From: Holophagaceae bacterium
GTDB lineage: Bacteria; Acidobacteriota; Holophagae; Holophagales; Holophagaceae
Assembly: GCA_016710635.1 (NCBI GenBank)
Contig: JADJVL010000008.1
Location: 186,001 to 250,000 of the forward strand
Length of the DNA stretch: 64,000 nt
Reading direction: 5' to 3'
The notes under the pieces are model-generated. The model did not search any database, was not told the origin of the DNA, and worked only from the letters and a program-made list of their open reading frames with translations. This document shows, piece by piece, positions 1 to 8,823 of the stretch; position 1 is the stretch's first letter; each line of letters starts with the position of its first letter. The position numbers were made by a program, and so were the translations under genes.

Positions 1-69
1 CACCCAACCCCTGGTGCCGAGGGAGTATCCGAAAGTCCTCCCAGCGGCCCTACTTTCAAAGGAGTTTCA

Positions 70-279
70 ATGAACCGAAAACTGAGGCGGCTCGTGCTCG
101 CCGGAGTGCTGATCGCAGGCGGAGTGACGGCCTACGCTATCCAGTGCCTGGGGGGCGTCCGGATGTACAGGATCAGGAGCTCTGACGGGTCAACCGAATA
201 CGTCATCTGTACCGGTGCCGGCGGGAATTGCACCTCGGGGACCTGGTACCAGTGGGCGCAGAATGGATGCGGCACCTAG
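70..279 (+). CDS. small secreted four-cysteine peptide
   Basis: A 69-residue product with a basic N-terminus followed by a hydrophobic stretch (about residues 7-24), which reads as a signal peptide or membrane anchor. The mature part is about 45 residues, rich in Gly, Ser and Thr, with cysteines at 26, 47, 54 and 67. A good ribosome site (AAAGGAG, six bases before the ATG) supports the start. It is the first gene of an apparent operon with a secreted protein and a MauE-like redox protein, so its cysteines are plausible substrates for that protein (inference). The layout recalls the small NVEALA-type peptides of Bacteroidota that sit near MauE genes, but I see no NVEALA motif. Function is not recognised. 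Confidence 0.6.
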   Translation: MNRKLRRLVLAGVLIAGGVTAYAIQCLGGVRMYRIRSSDGSTEYVICTGAGGNCTSGTWYQWAQNGCGT

Positions 280-291
280 ATGCAAGGCTCC

Positions 292-1422
292 ATGCGAACG
301 CTAATTTCCCTGCTCACACTGTCCGCCGGCTTGTCGGCCCAGTCACCTGAACCTGCGAGAGCAGGCCAGTGGATCGGGCCCTCGAGACTCCTGGTCAAGG
401 GTGAGGGACCCGAGGTTCCGAGCCATATCGAGGAAGGGCCTGGGAAGATTCTTGAGCGGCTGCCCAGGCAACAGGGTGACCTGCATCTGGACTTCCACGA
501 GGGACATTTCTGGTCCTCGCGTGCAGGGAAGGCGACATTCCCGGATGGTTCGGAAGCCCGGCAAAGCACGTTGTTCAAGCTGATTGACGGCAGATGGGAA
601 CGCCAGGTTGATTTCCGCTACCGCCACGGCTTGATCTGGGAAATTCTGCCTCTGGGGAACGGGAAATATTTGGGGATCTCGGGTCAACCCAACTTCCAGG
701 ATGGCTCCGGAAAGCAGTTCCCCTTCGCGGTTCTGCGCGCGGACGCGAAGGGCAATCTTGAGGTCGCGTCCACCCAGGATGCTGGACTGGCCGGTCCGTA
801 CTTTCAGAAGTCACCAGCCCATCCGAACAGTGAGACCCCCTACGGTTCACTCGAACTGGACTTCCTGAGCCCAACCGTGATCCGGACCGAGGGATTCATC
901 ACCGTCCTCAGCCCAAGGACAGGATGGTTCTGGGTTTTCAGTGACATGAACGGGCAGTTGAAACGCCAGGGGCAGATCTACGCCTCAGTGGGTGAGGAGC
1001 TTCTCAAGAAATCCCGGGACCTCGCGCATGTCTGTCTTGGCGCCCAGCCAAGACCCGATGGCAGGATCCTGATCGCGACCCGATCAGAAGACGCGGTGCA
1101 GCAGGCTGCCCGTGCCTTCCAGAAGTTCCTCCCCAAGACGGATTCGGACAGTGCCTTCATTTCCAACTACGGGAGCATCAAGGACCTTTGGGACCTGAAT
1201 CTCCAGAGTTTTCCCAGGGTGGAGTGGTGGAAGCTGGATCCGGCTACCGGAAGCATCGAGCCTGAAGCCGCGCCCCAACGATTTCCCTCTCTCGTCCGCA
1301 GCGTGAAGGAATTGAAGGCGTTCCGTTGGCGTTTCAATTCGGACGGGAACCTCATGTGGCTGGGAGCCTTCCTGGAGAATATTGAAGAGCGAACACCCAC
1401 CAAAGCGAAAAAAGCCAAGTGA
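292..1422 (+). CDS. secreted protein of unknown function
   Basis: About 376 residues, beginning with a typical signal peptide (MRTLISLLTLSAGLSAQ). I place the start at 292 because AAGG lies just ahead of that ATG; an ATG at 280, abutting the previous stop codon, is the alternative. The remainder is soluble and has no transmembrane segment. Repeated short hydrophobic strands ending in Gly or Asn turns would suit a beta-propeller-like fold, but I cannot identify a family. The gene follows the small Cys peptide by 12 bp and overlaps the MauE-like gene in a TGATG, so the three are probably co-translated. Exported location is inferred from the signal peptide. Confidence 0.6.
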   Translation: MRTLISLLTLSAGLSAQSPEPARAGQWIGPSRLLVKGEGPEVPSHIEEGPGKILERLPRQQGDLHLDFHEGHFWSSRAGKATFPDGSEARQSTLFKLIDGRWERQVDFRYRHGLIWEILPLGNGKYLGISGQPNFQDGSGKQFPFAVLRADAKGNLEVASTQDAGLAGPYFQKSPAHPNSETPYGSLELDFLSPTVIRTEGFITVLSPRTGWFWVFSDMNGQLKRQGQIYASVGEELLKKSRDLAHVCLGAQPRPDGRILIATRSEDAVQQAARAFQKFLPKTDSDSAFISNYGSIKDLWDLNLQSFPRVEWWKLDPATGSIEPEAAPQRFPSLVRSVKELKAFRWRFNSDGNLMWLGAFLENIEERTPTKAKKAK

Positions 1423-2237
1423 TGATTAACCGCATCTGCGCCGCCATTCTTGGCGGCGTTTTCCTTTTCTCCACAGCCTTCAAGATCCTGGATCCGGCTC
1501 CCTATCTTGCCGTCGGGAGGATGGTCTTCTTCTCTCCCTCCATGGACGTGTCGCTCGTGGTGCTTGCCACGGGGGAGGCGTTCCTTGGAATGAGCTTGCT
1601 ACGTGTCGCCATCGTTGGTCAGCCCCCAAGGCGATGGCTCAAGACGGCCACCCTGTTCCTCCTCGCCGCCTACTCGGTTTTCCTTGGGGGGATGCTTGCC
1701 TCGGGACTGCCCATCGATTGCGGTTGCATGGGGCCGTTGAAGGCTCCGCCGCTCATCGGCCTGGCCCGGAATCTGATCCTTGGTGGAATCGCCGTGGCCT
1801 TCACGACGGAAGGGGATCGGAACCAAGACCATCCGGGTTCGCATCGAACGGTGCTCGTGGCAGTGCTTGGATGCGTGGTCCTGCGGCTCTCGGTGGCTTC
1901 ATGGAAAACCTGGTCCTGGCTCGGGAAACAAGGCTTCGAGCGGCCGGCCATGCTCGTCCAGGTGGACCCTTCCTGCGGCAGCTGTGCGCAGCTTTGCCTC
2001 TGGCTCATGGAGCACCCAAAGGTTCTGGAGCGGGTCACCATCATCACGCCCGAGCCACTTCCTGTATCAGCGATCCCGACCATCCTCCTGGACCGGAACG
2101 TCTGGTGGCTGGGGCCCGCTACGCCCACCTTGCTGAAGGTCCGCCACGGACGCGTGGTGGAATCCGCGATCGGATTGCCCTCCCGGCATGGCCAAGTTGA
2201 CTTCCAGGCCATCGAGGCCTTCATCCTGCAGGAGTAA
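1422..2237 (+). CDS. MauE/DoxX-type membrane redox protein with thioredoxin-like C-terminal domain
   Basis: About 271 residues. The N-terminal 130 residues hold four hydrophobic helices with a DCGCMGP motif near residue 100, characteristic of MauE-type membrane proteins that support disulfide formation outside the cytoplasm. After a further hydrophobic stretch, the C-terminal part (about 175-270) has a CGSC motif near 185-188 and two proline-centred loops (AIPTILL, ATPTLL), as in thioredoxin folds. The gene overlaps the preceding stop codon (TGATG); a GTG three bases earlier is an alternative start. Placed after a Cys-bearing secreted peptide, it probably oxidises or shuffles its disulfides (inference). 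MauE assignment is good; the substrate is unknown. Confidence 0.72.
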   Translation: MINRICAAILGGVFLFSTAFKILDPAPYLAVGRMVFFSPSMDVSLVVLATGEAFLGMSLLRVAIVGQPPRRWLKTATLFLLAAYSVFLGGMLASGLPIDCGCMGPLKAPPLIGLARNLILGGIAVAFTTEGDRNQDHPGSHRTVLVAVLGCVVLRLSVASWKTWSWLGKQGFERPAMLVQVDPSCGSCAQLCLWLMEHPKVLERVTIITPEPLPVSAIPTILLDRNVWWLGPATPTLLKVRHGRVVESAIGLPSRHGQVDFQAIEAFILQE

Positions 2238-2294
2238 GAGACTACTTCGCAGGTTCTACCCATTGGTCTCTCTTTGAGAGTCCCCGGGGGGCGA

Positions 2295-2768
2295 TCACTT
2301 CTTGGACTTCTCCGCCAGCTTTTTCAACCCCGGGTTGACCTTCAAGGGAGACTTTTTCGCGGGTGTTGAAGCGCGCGCGGGGGGAGCAGCCGGCCCCATG
2401 AAAGCCGCCTGGAGCAGGTTGTTCCGCTGGGTGTTCATCTCAGCGATGACCCGGTTGATCTCACGGGCCGCCTCCTCACATTCGTCCTTGATCCGGGCCA
2501 CATCAGGAATGTGCCAGCCATGAACGGTGTTCTTGAGGTAGCCCACCTTCTCGAAGATGTTGATGCTCCGGCGAATCTTCCACGCGAGTTGCACTTCGTC
2601 CATGCCGGGGAAGATGCTGCGTTCATGGGCCGTCTGGATCAACACCGCAGCGGTGAACCCCGCGGGGAATTCCATGAGAAGTGGGAGAAGGGGAAGGAGC
2701 CCTTCCGTATCCGTTCGTCGGTGCAGGTTTGCCAGCGATGCCGGAATAGGGGAGGGCAATTGGCTCAT
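2295..2768 (-). CDS. hypothetical cytoplasmic protein
   Basis: 157 residues without signal peptide or transmembrane helices. The centre (about residues 65-120) is strongly helical and charged, with alternating Glu, Arg and Lys suggesting a coiled coil, and the C-terminus is a Lys/Pro/Ala-rich tail. No family is recognised. It points toward the MauE-like gene and is separated from the M56 peptidase pair by about 135 bp of relatively AT-rich DNA that could hold its promoter. Reading frame and composition look real, and no better frame exists on either strand here. Confidence 0.5.
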   Translation of the reverse strand: MSQLPSPIPASLANLHRRTDTEGLLPLLPLLMEFPAGFTAAVLIQTAHERSIFPGMDEVQLAWKIRRSINIFEKVGYLKNTVHGWHIPDVARIKDECEEAAREINRVIAEMNTQRNNLLQAAFMGPAAPPARASTPAKKSPLKVNPGLKKLAEKSKK

Positions 2769-2903
2769 CGAATCGAAGCTCCTGGATTCACCTCAACACT
2801 TAAGCATCGGTGGGAACTGAAGTCATGCTCAAAGACTTCTTACAGACTAAGCGATTGTTCAATTCTAGTGATGAAACATTTTATGGGTCGCCCGTACTGG
2901 GAC

Positions 2904-4440
2904 TCAGCGATCCGCATCCAGGGAGTGGTCCACCCCATCAGCACCTCTTGCCGTCACGGCTGGAGGGTCCATGAGAACTTCCAGGGGCTTGGCGATCGCC
3001 CAGTAGCAATGGATCACGTCCACATTCAGGCCGCGGGGAATCGGCAGTTCCTTGGTCATTCGGAACCGATTCATGGAGAGTCGCTGCAATCCTTCTTGCA
3101 GCCTCGGCCGGAAGGGCAGGAACACGCCTCGCGTTTCCTCTTCGCCGATCTGGTTGGCGACCAGCTGCAGATCAAAGGCTTGAGCCGGATCGCCCTTTTC
3201 CAGGACGAACTCCCAAGTGATTCGAACACTCGCGGGACCCTTCAACGCGCTTGAGAGCTGGAAGCTGGAAGTGAAGACAAGGACATGATCTGAATCCTTC
3301 TGCCCCAATCGAACCCGTGGCTTTGTTGCGCGTGTCGCTGGAAGGTAGCCCCAATAGGCTGACGACGGCCGAACAGGCCGACCTGGGGCCTGCCAGATCA
3401 GGACCTCCCAGCCGGCCGGAGCACTGCCCTTGATGATCCCCGAGCCCCCAAGTCCACGGAGGAGCGGCGCCGCACCTGGGGTGAACATCGCCACCAAGGG
3501 GACGATGAGCACCCAGCCGAGGATCCCCGCGGCAACAGAAACCCTGGACCGCCGGACTGGAGGGGGGTTCTGGGGCCCCTCCGCGCTCCTCGAGCAGCAG
3601 ATGGTGGGCTCCGGGGAAGACGCTTGCGGCAAACTCATCGGCCATCCATTCCCGCCCCTGCAGGTCCGCGCCGAGAAAATGCCTGTAAGCCTTGCCCAGC
3701 TGCCAGAGGGCTCTTCGCACCCTGGCTGCGGGGAGAGGCTCCGCCGACATTGGCTGCCACTCGAGGGGCACGACAAGGCTTCCCACCAGTGCCAGGAAAC
3801 CGGCGAAGGTATCCCCTCCATGCAGGTGTCCAAGCTCGTGTAACAGCACCATGAACAGGCCGGCTTCTCCTCGCGGCTCAACCTCCCGGCTCACCAGTCC
3901 AAAAGTGGACCAGTAGGGACTCTCGTCCAGGAGTGACGCGGGGACCCAGGAAGCTGGAACCAGGATCACCTCTCGCCAGGACAAGGCATCAAGAAGCCCA
4001 AGTGCCCGTGGCTGGTCCAGCTCTGGGTGGAGCGCCACGCGCGGTGGAAGCCGGAAGCCGGCCAACAGGGCGGCCTCCGGGTAGCCTCGGGCCTCCAACC
4101 ATCGAACAAAGCATTCTGGAACCGCCCTGGACTCGGAGTTGAGCCTGCGATTCTCTCGAAGCCCCTTCACCATGTGATGCATGTTCCGGATCGGAACGAA
4201 CAAGGCCCAGATCCCGGCCACCACCCAGTTCATCACCGGCAGGAAGCACCACTCGGGCAGCCGAAACCAGGCCATGGGACCTGCGACTTTCAAGCACACG
4301 GTCGCAAGCCAGAGAGGGCCTGCGACCAGGATTAGCCCTCGCAGCACCCTGGGTCCGGCGCCCGTGCCCGCGGCAACGCGCCCGAGGCCCCAGCTGAGGG
4401 CAAGGACCATCAGAGAGACCAGCGGAAAGACGAAGGACAT
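2904..4440 (-). pseudogene. M56 (BlaR1-like) membrane metallopeptidase, frameshifted
   Basis: The first ~288 codons, from the ATG at 4440, encode N-terminal membrane helices, an HELGH zinc motif at residues 201-205 and a downstream EWMAD motif (264-268) for the third zinc ligand. This is the M56 family of antirepressor-type peptidases. Near position 3575, at a run of six C in the coding strand, the frame is lost. The natural continuation, a transmembrane helix beginning VAAGILGWVLIVPL plus a periplasmic domain, lies in another frame and ends at 2904. Rejoined, the protein would be about 510 residues, close to its 526-residue neighbour. The start overlaps the neighbour's stop (TGATG). It is either a recent pseudogene or a one-base sequence error. 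Confidence 0.7.
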
Positions 4441-6020
4441 CAGAATCCCACCAGGCCACGCTCAGGAGTCCAGGCCAGGTTCACGCTCGAAGCCCGAGAC
4501 GACCCTCCAATGCCGTTCAAGCCTTGCCACAGCGTGGTTGTCTTCCGCCGTTGGACCTGGATCTTCAGTGGGTCGAGCCTCGGGGCCGGGAGGAGATCAG
4601 CACGGGATATCTCCACAGCCCAGCCCTTGGGCACGCTGAACCGGGGCCCGGAGAGCTCCAGCTGCACGCCTGGATCCCCCTGAAGGTGTAGCCGCAGTTC
4701 ACCCGAGCCCGGAGTCAGCTGCCCTACGTCCGCGTCCACGGTAAGAACCGTTTGGGAGATGGCCGAAGAACCTGGAATCGGCACGTGGCTCGGGTCACTC
4801 AAGGCGTTCACGAGGGCCAGGGGCCTGAAGGGCCCGGGACCCATGGCGCGGTATCGGATCACCATCTCTGCCGCTCCAGTAAATCCGAAGGAGCCCTGCC
4901 GGACATACTCGACGACAACGACCGGAGCTGCGATTCCGCGGGCATCCACTCCGATCCCGTCTCCGAGGGCTCCCCCCCGCCCGGGGAGCCGGAACACATG
5001 GAGTTTCGGATCTCCCACCATGACCTGGAGATCCGGTCCCTGCTCTCTTAAGGCAATTCGGATGAGGTCCCCGATGTCCGGACGTCCGAGGGAAAGGGAG
5101 GCCGCCAGCATGCCGATGGCCACCGAAATAGCCACCGCGCCGTGCCACCCCGCTCCAATCGGCGAGCTGCCCATCTGGAGGAGTCGGGATTCCAGATGCC
5201 TTGGATCGTGTCCGACCCCGGAAACGACAGCCTCCTGCGCGTGTTGCACCACCTCGCTCAAAGCCTGTCGGTAGAGCTCTCCATGGTCGGATGAGGCGGC
5301 CACCACGCGTCGATCGACTTCAAGCTCCATGGCACGCAGCACGGCATCGACGAGCCCGTGGGTCCAGGGCAGGAGCGATTGGATCAGGCCGAGGATGTAG
5401 GTGAGCTGGTGATGCCGAAGGGAGACGTGCTCTGCCTCATGCTGCAGGAGGACTGTGAGGAAGCCTCCCTCCGACACCTGGCTGATCCAGACAGGGCAGC
5501 AAACCATGGGCCTGAGAAACCCCGCCGTGAAGGGAAGCTGGCAGCGCTCCACCCAACGGAAAATGAGCCTCGAGTTCCCGGAGGCCTCGCGCAGCTCCGC
5601 CTCGATCTGATCTCGGCTGTTGAGGATGATTCCTTGGGTATATTCATCGATAATATTATTCTTTGTATATAAGTATAGAAGCCAAGGTGTGATGAGTTGC
5701 GCTGGGACTTGCTTTGTCGTCTTGAGATAGCCAATAACTCGAATGAACCCGACCAGGACAAGGACTCCAAGGCTTATCAAGACTGCTACAGAGAAAGGCC
5801 TGAAGACCCACCAAGCGAGTTCAGGTACTTTTGTTTTAATTGGAAGAGATATGTTGAAATATTGGAATGTTGTTATGACATTCAGGCAGAGTAGGGCGAT
5901 CCCAGCTCTCTTGATCTGGGTTGGGTTGGCACCTGGTTTAATAAGCCACCGCTGGAACACTCGCCCCATCCACCAGGAGCCGACCAGGACCAGGACTACT
6001 CGACCAAGGAGGGGGATCAT
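4440..6020 (-). CDS. M56 (BlaR1-like) membrane metallopeptidase
   Basis: 526 residues with several N-terminal membrane helices, a TAGFLRP segment near 165-171 typical of BlaR1/MecR1 relatives, the zinc motif HEAEH (194-198) and the third-ligand motif ELEVD (232-236). A further helix near 293-312 precedes a C-terminal domain of about 200 residues facing the periplasm. Family members cleave a cytoplasmic repressor or process membrane substrates; the usual BlaI repressor is not adjacent here. The interval 5640-5900 inside the gene is far more AT-rich than the surroundings, suggesting foreign origin. It is co-directional and TGATG-coupled with a second, frameshifted M56 gene, and divergent from the S41-like gene across 51 bp. 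Confidence 0.78.
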   Translation of the reverse strand: MIPLLGRVVLVLVGSWWMGRVFQRWLIKPGANPTQIKRAGIALLCLNVITTFQYFNISLPIKTKVPELAWWVFRPFSVAVLISLGVLVLVGFIRVIGYLKTTKQVPAQLITPWLLYLYTKNNIIDEYTQGIILNSRDQIEAELREASGNSRLIFRWVERCQLPFTAGFLRPMVCCPVWISQVSEGGFLTVLLQHEAEHVSLRHHQLTYILGLIQSLLPWTHGLVDAVLRAMELEVDRRVVAASSDHGELYRQALSEVVQHAQEAVVSGVGHDPRHLESRLLQMGSSPIGAGWHGAVAISVAIGMLAASLSLGRPDIGDLIRIALREQGPDLQVMVGDPKLHVFRLPGRGGALGDGIGVDARGIAAPVVVVEYVRQGSFGFTGAAEMVIRYRAMGPGPFRPLALVNALSDPSHVPIPGSSAISQTVLTVDADVGQLTPGSGELRLHLQGDPGVQLELSGPRFSVPKGWAVEISRADLLPAPRLDPLKIQVQRRKTTTLWQGLNGIGGSSRASSVNLAWTPERGLVGF

Positions 6021-6071
6021 CGTTCAGCTTTGGATTAGGATTGATTGTATTCCCAGTACCCGAGGATCACG

Positions 6072-8492
6072 ATGCGACCCATTCTTCTCCCATCGAGGCT
6101 ACATTCAATTTCATTGTCTCTGTGTCTTCTAGGCGGTCAAGGTTGGTCTCAATCCGTTTTTCCACCAGGGCGGGCCGCCTTCCCGGTGAAGGCACCAACA
6201 CCGGTCGCGTTAGGCAAACTCTGGACTGACGTGGGGTTGTTCTACCCCTTCGCCGGCCGGATGAGCCGCGCCGCCTGGGAGGCCGAGTTTTTCGCGGAGA
6301 TGAATCGCAGCCTCGACGGTACCTTGCCACTCAGCCTGCTTGCCGCCCAGACCCTGGGGTCGCTCCGGGACCCCGGTGCCCTGGTGCTGGAAAAGGATGA
6401 AGGGCGCGGTGAGTATTTTCTCCCGGTGCTTTACGAAGTGATGCCGGATGGGTCCCTATGGATCGTTGGGGGCGACCGGGAGGCGGCTCCTGGGCGCATG
6501 GGCCCCGTCACGCACATCAATGGAGAATCACTACGGGTGTTCGTGGCGCGTCGAACCGGCGGAAACCCAGGGCCTGACCAGATCGCTAGCGTCATGTCCT
6601 TCACGGGGCAACAGCCCAAGGCCTTCACCTGGAAGTTCACGTTCGGGGACGGGACCTCAAGGGGCATCACGGCCACGAAGGACCTTCCCAAAGACATCTG
6701 GGTGGATGGCGGGTGGGACGGCGTCCCCCTGCACCTTCTCCCTGGCCTCTCAGCCCAGGAGCTGGCTGCCGTGCATCGCCTGGACCTCCGCACTGCCGCT
6801 TGGCTCAACGGAGGTGCTCCTGACTTGTCTTCAAAGCTCGGTCCCATATGGGACAAGCTTCGACTCCAGGCCCGGTATACGGCTGTCTTCCAGATCTCCC
6901 GGCAGAACATCGGCTACCCGGATGGCTCCCCTACAAGCGTCTTCTCCTCGAAGGTGATGCTGGAAGCTGTTCCCTTCGTGCAGCACCCGAAGGCCGAAGC
7001 CTCCTTTACCGCAAGGTGGCCCCAAGGCGGATGCGTACCCCTGGGCTTGTCCCGTGCCCTGGCCGGGTGGGCTTTGCCTCCAGAGGCCCATGCCGTCGCG
7101 TCCCGTGCGCGCTACGCCCTCGAGACCGTGGACATCCTTCTCCCGACCGCAGTCTACGGGGCCGGCGCCTCCTATGGCTCCTCAGCCTTCCCAGGTTCCA
7201 CCCGGGGCGAACTGCCGGCTCTGGGCTTTGACCAGAGCCGTCGCCTGCATCGCGGCGCAGCCAAGGCCCTGGCGGCGGCCACCATTCTCAACTTCGATCA
7301 GCTCTTCGGATTCACCCCCGAACCCTTTCAGGCACCCCTGGCCACCGGAGTTCTTTCCCTGTTCAACGACGCGGCCGATGTGCCCGACCTGATCATGCAG
7401 ACGGCCCGGTTCAACCACGAGCCCCACTCTCACGTCAGGCAGTCCAACGGGGGATCGCGGACGGATGCCGAGGAAAAGACCCGCCACCCCAGGACGCCAA
7501 TCCCCAGGTTCCTTCCCTTTCGAACCATCAGCCCCGATCCCGGCACCCTCATCGTGATCGCGCCCACACCGGCCGCCAAACAGAGCCTGCCGATCCGCGC
7601 TGGGGCTAGAATTACCGCCATCGAGGGCATCCCAATCAGGCAATGGCTGAGACAGGCTTCCAGCATCAACCCTGCCCGTCCCGACGACCTCATGCGGGCA
7701 GGCTTCGAGTTGAATTACTACCTGCCCATCAAGGATTCCCTGACGGTCGAGTTCGTGAATCCTGGCGAGGCGGCCCAGGTGCAGACCATCGCCACCTGCA
7801 ACCCGAAGGAGTACACAGAACTCCCGCTTCCTCAACAACACGCGCAGCTGCCTCCCGGCTGGACGCTGTTGAACAAGCCCGAACAACTCTCCACCGACGA
7901 GATGATCCGACGCGCCGAGGTGGGCGAGAACTTCCTCGTGGACATGAGGGTTCCTGATGTCCTCGCCGACCCTGACACTCGTCTGGCCATCTCCGACTGG
8001 GGCTACTTCATCAGGACCCCCTCCGAGCCGGCTTCATGGGGGAGCGCCGCAGTTGCGAACCCCATGCGGGCTGTCCGGCTGAGGGTTGGCAACCCTGAAC
8101 TCCCGCCACCCGTTCTGAAAGGCAAAATCGTCGTGCTGGTCTGGGGCGAGAACCAAAGCAGCATGGAGACCCAGCCTATGGTCCTGAAGTCTGGCCTCGG
8201 GATGAGCAGTCACACCTTTCTGGTGGGCCTGCCCACCGCGGGGGTCACCGGTCCAATCACAACCCTCAAACTGCCGCTCGGGGAAGAGGTTGGCTTCGCG
8301 TTCTACACGCCCACGGGTGCGTGGCCTGTTTTTCGTTCAAGAGCCATCCAGTACCGTGGGATCCCGCTGGATTTCGAGATCACGACTGCCGCCTTGCTGC
8401 GTCGCTCGAAAACTGGGGATAGCCAGGACCTCCTGCTGGACTGTGTCATCGAAGCCTTGAAGGACCTGCCGCCGGCTGCGAATTCCTGGTGA
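6072..8492 (+). CDS. secreted S41 (C-terminal processing) protease-like protein
   Basis: About 806 residues. I start at 6072 because GAGGA lies six bases ahead and the product begins with a signal peptide (MRPILLPSRLHSI...). A later segment (about residues 480-520) resembles a PDZ-type loop (AGARITAIEGIP). The C-terminal ~150 residues look like an S41 catalytic core: KIVVLVWGENQSSME, where the SxxE pattern would hold the nucleophile, then VGLPTAG and FAFYTPTG before a final PLDFEITTA strand. It is far longer than ordinary CtpA proteins and key residues cannot be verified by eye, so it may be catalytically altered. Its location beside a RiPP-like precursor makes peptide maturation a reasonable guess only. 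Confidence 0.55.
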   Translation: MRPILLPSRLHSISLSLCLLGGQGWSQSVFPPGRAAFPVKAPTPVALGKLWTDVGLFYPFAGRMSRAAWEAEFFAEMNRSLDGTLPLSLLAAQTLGSLRDPGALVLEKDEGRGEYFLPVLYEVMPDGSLWIVGGDREAAPGRMGPVTHINGESLRVFVARRTGGNPGPDQIASVMSFTGQQPKAFTWKFTFGDGTSRGITATKDLPKDIWVDGGWDGVPLHLLPGLSAQELAAVHRLDLRTAAWLNGGAPDLSSKLGPIWDKLRLQARYTAVFQISRQNIGYPDGSPTSVFSSKVMLEAVPFVQHPKAEASFTARWPQGGCVPLGLSRALAGWALPPEAHAVASRARYALETVDILLPTAVYGAGASYGSSAFPGSTRGELPALGFDQSRRLHRGAAKALAAATILNFDQLFGFTPEPFQAPLATGVLSLFNDAADVPDLIMQTARFNHEPHSHVRQSNGGSRTDAEEKTRHPRTPIPRFLPFRTISPDPGTLIVIAPTPAAKQSLPIRAGARITAIEGIPIRQWLRQASSINPARPDDLMRAGFELNYYLPIKDSLTVEFVNPGEAAQVQTIATCNPKEYTELPLPQQHAQLPPGWTLLNKPEQLSTDEMIRRAEVGENFLVDMRVPDVLADPDTRLAISDWGYFIRTPSEPASWGSAAVANPMRAVRLRVGNPELPPPVLKGKIVVLVWGENQSSMETQPMVLKSGLGMSSHTFLVGLPTAGVTGPITTLKLPLGEEVGFAFYTPTGAWPVFRSRAIQYRGIPLDFEITTAALLRRSKTGDSQDLLLDCVIEALKDLPPAANSW

Positions 8493-8500
8493 ATCAGGCG

Positions 8501-8524
8501 ACCGGCCCCTCGTAGGGGGCCGGT
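8501..8524 (+). terminator. hairpin after the S41-like gene
   Basis: A nine-base-pair perfect GC stem (ACCGGCCCC with GGGGCCGGT) around a six-base loop, nine bases past the S41-like stop. There is no clear T-run. It lies between convergent genes and could serve either. Confidence 0.5.
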
Positions 8525-8578
8525 CCACTGATCCCTGGCTGAGTCAGGACTGGACGGCATTCCGTCCGTCCCAATGAT

Positions 8579-8767
8579 TCAACAACCCGCCATGGAGTTG
8601 GTTCCCGTCTTGCAGGTCGGGGCTTTGACTGACGTGGTCTGGGTTTCCGTGCCGGGATCGGGGTCATAGGCCCCTCCCACGTTCTGCAGCTCCGGGCTGT
8701 TCAGCCTCCGAAGCGTCTCTTTCGAGAGGGAGAGTTTCATGGATTCCTTCTTCGCCTGATGCGTCAC
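8579..8767 (-). CDS. class I lanthipeptide-like RiPP precursor peptide
   Basis: 62 residues from a GTG start with an excellent ribosome site (AGGAGG, five bases ahead). Residues 11-30 form a leader of the L-x-L-x-K-E-T-L-R-x-L kind seen in class I lanthipeptide precursors of Bacteroidota and relatives: LSLSKETLRRL, then a polar PELQNV and a GG at 31-32. The putative core (33-62) is poor in hydrophobics and rich in Thr, Ser and Cys: Thr at 40, 42, 44, 45, 51, 54 and 56, Ser at 46 and 58, Cys at 52 and 62, ending in the last residue. This suits dehydration and thioether ring formation. No LanB, LanC, LanM or peptidase-transporter gene lies in view, so the modification is inferred. ATG at codon 10 is a weaker start. 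Confidence 0.7.
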   Translation of the reverse strand: MTHQAKKESMKLSLSKETLRRLNSPELQNVGGAYDPDPGTETQTTSVKAPTCKTGTNSMAGC

Positions 8768-8794
8768 GGGGCCTCCTGAGGGTTCGCTCGTTCA

Positions 8795-8823
8795 TGTGTA
8801 CCCTGATGTCTATTCTATTTCAA
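8795..8823 (-). promoter_or_regulatory. candidate sigma-70-type promoter of the RiPP precursor
   Basis: On the minus strand TTGAAA (8818-8823) and TACACA (8795-8800) are 17 bp apart, placing transcription start about 20 bases before the GTG codon. The block is strikingly AT-rich for this genome. Confidence 0.45.
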
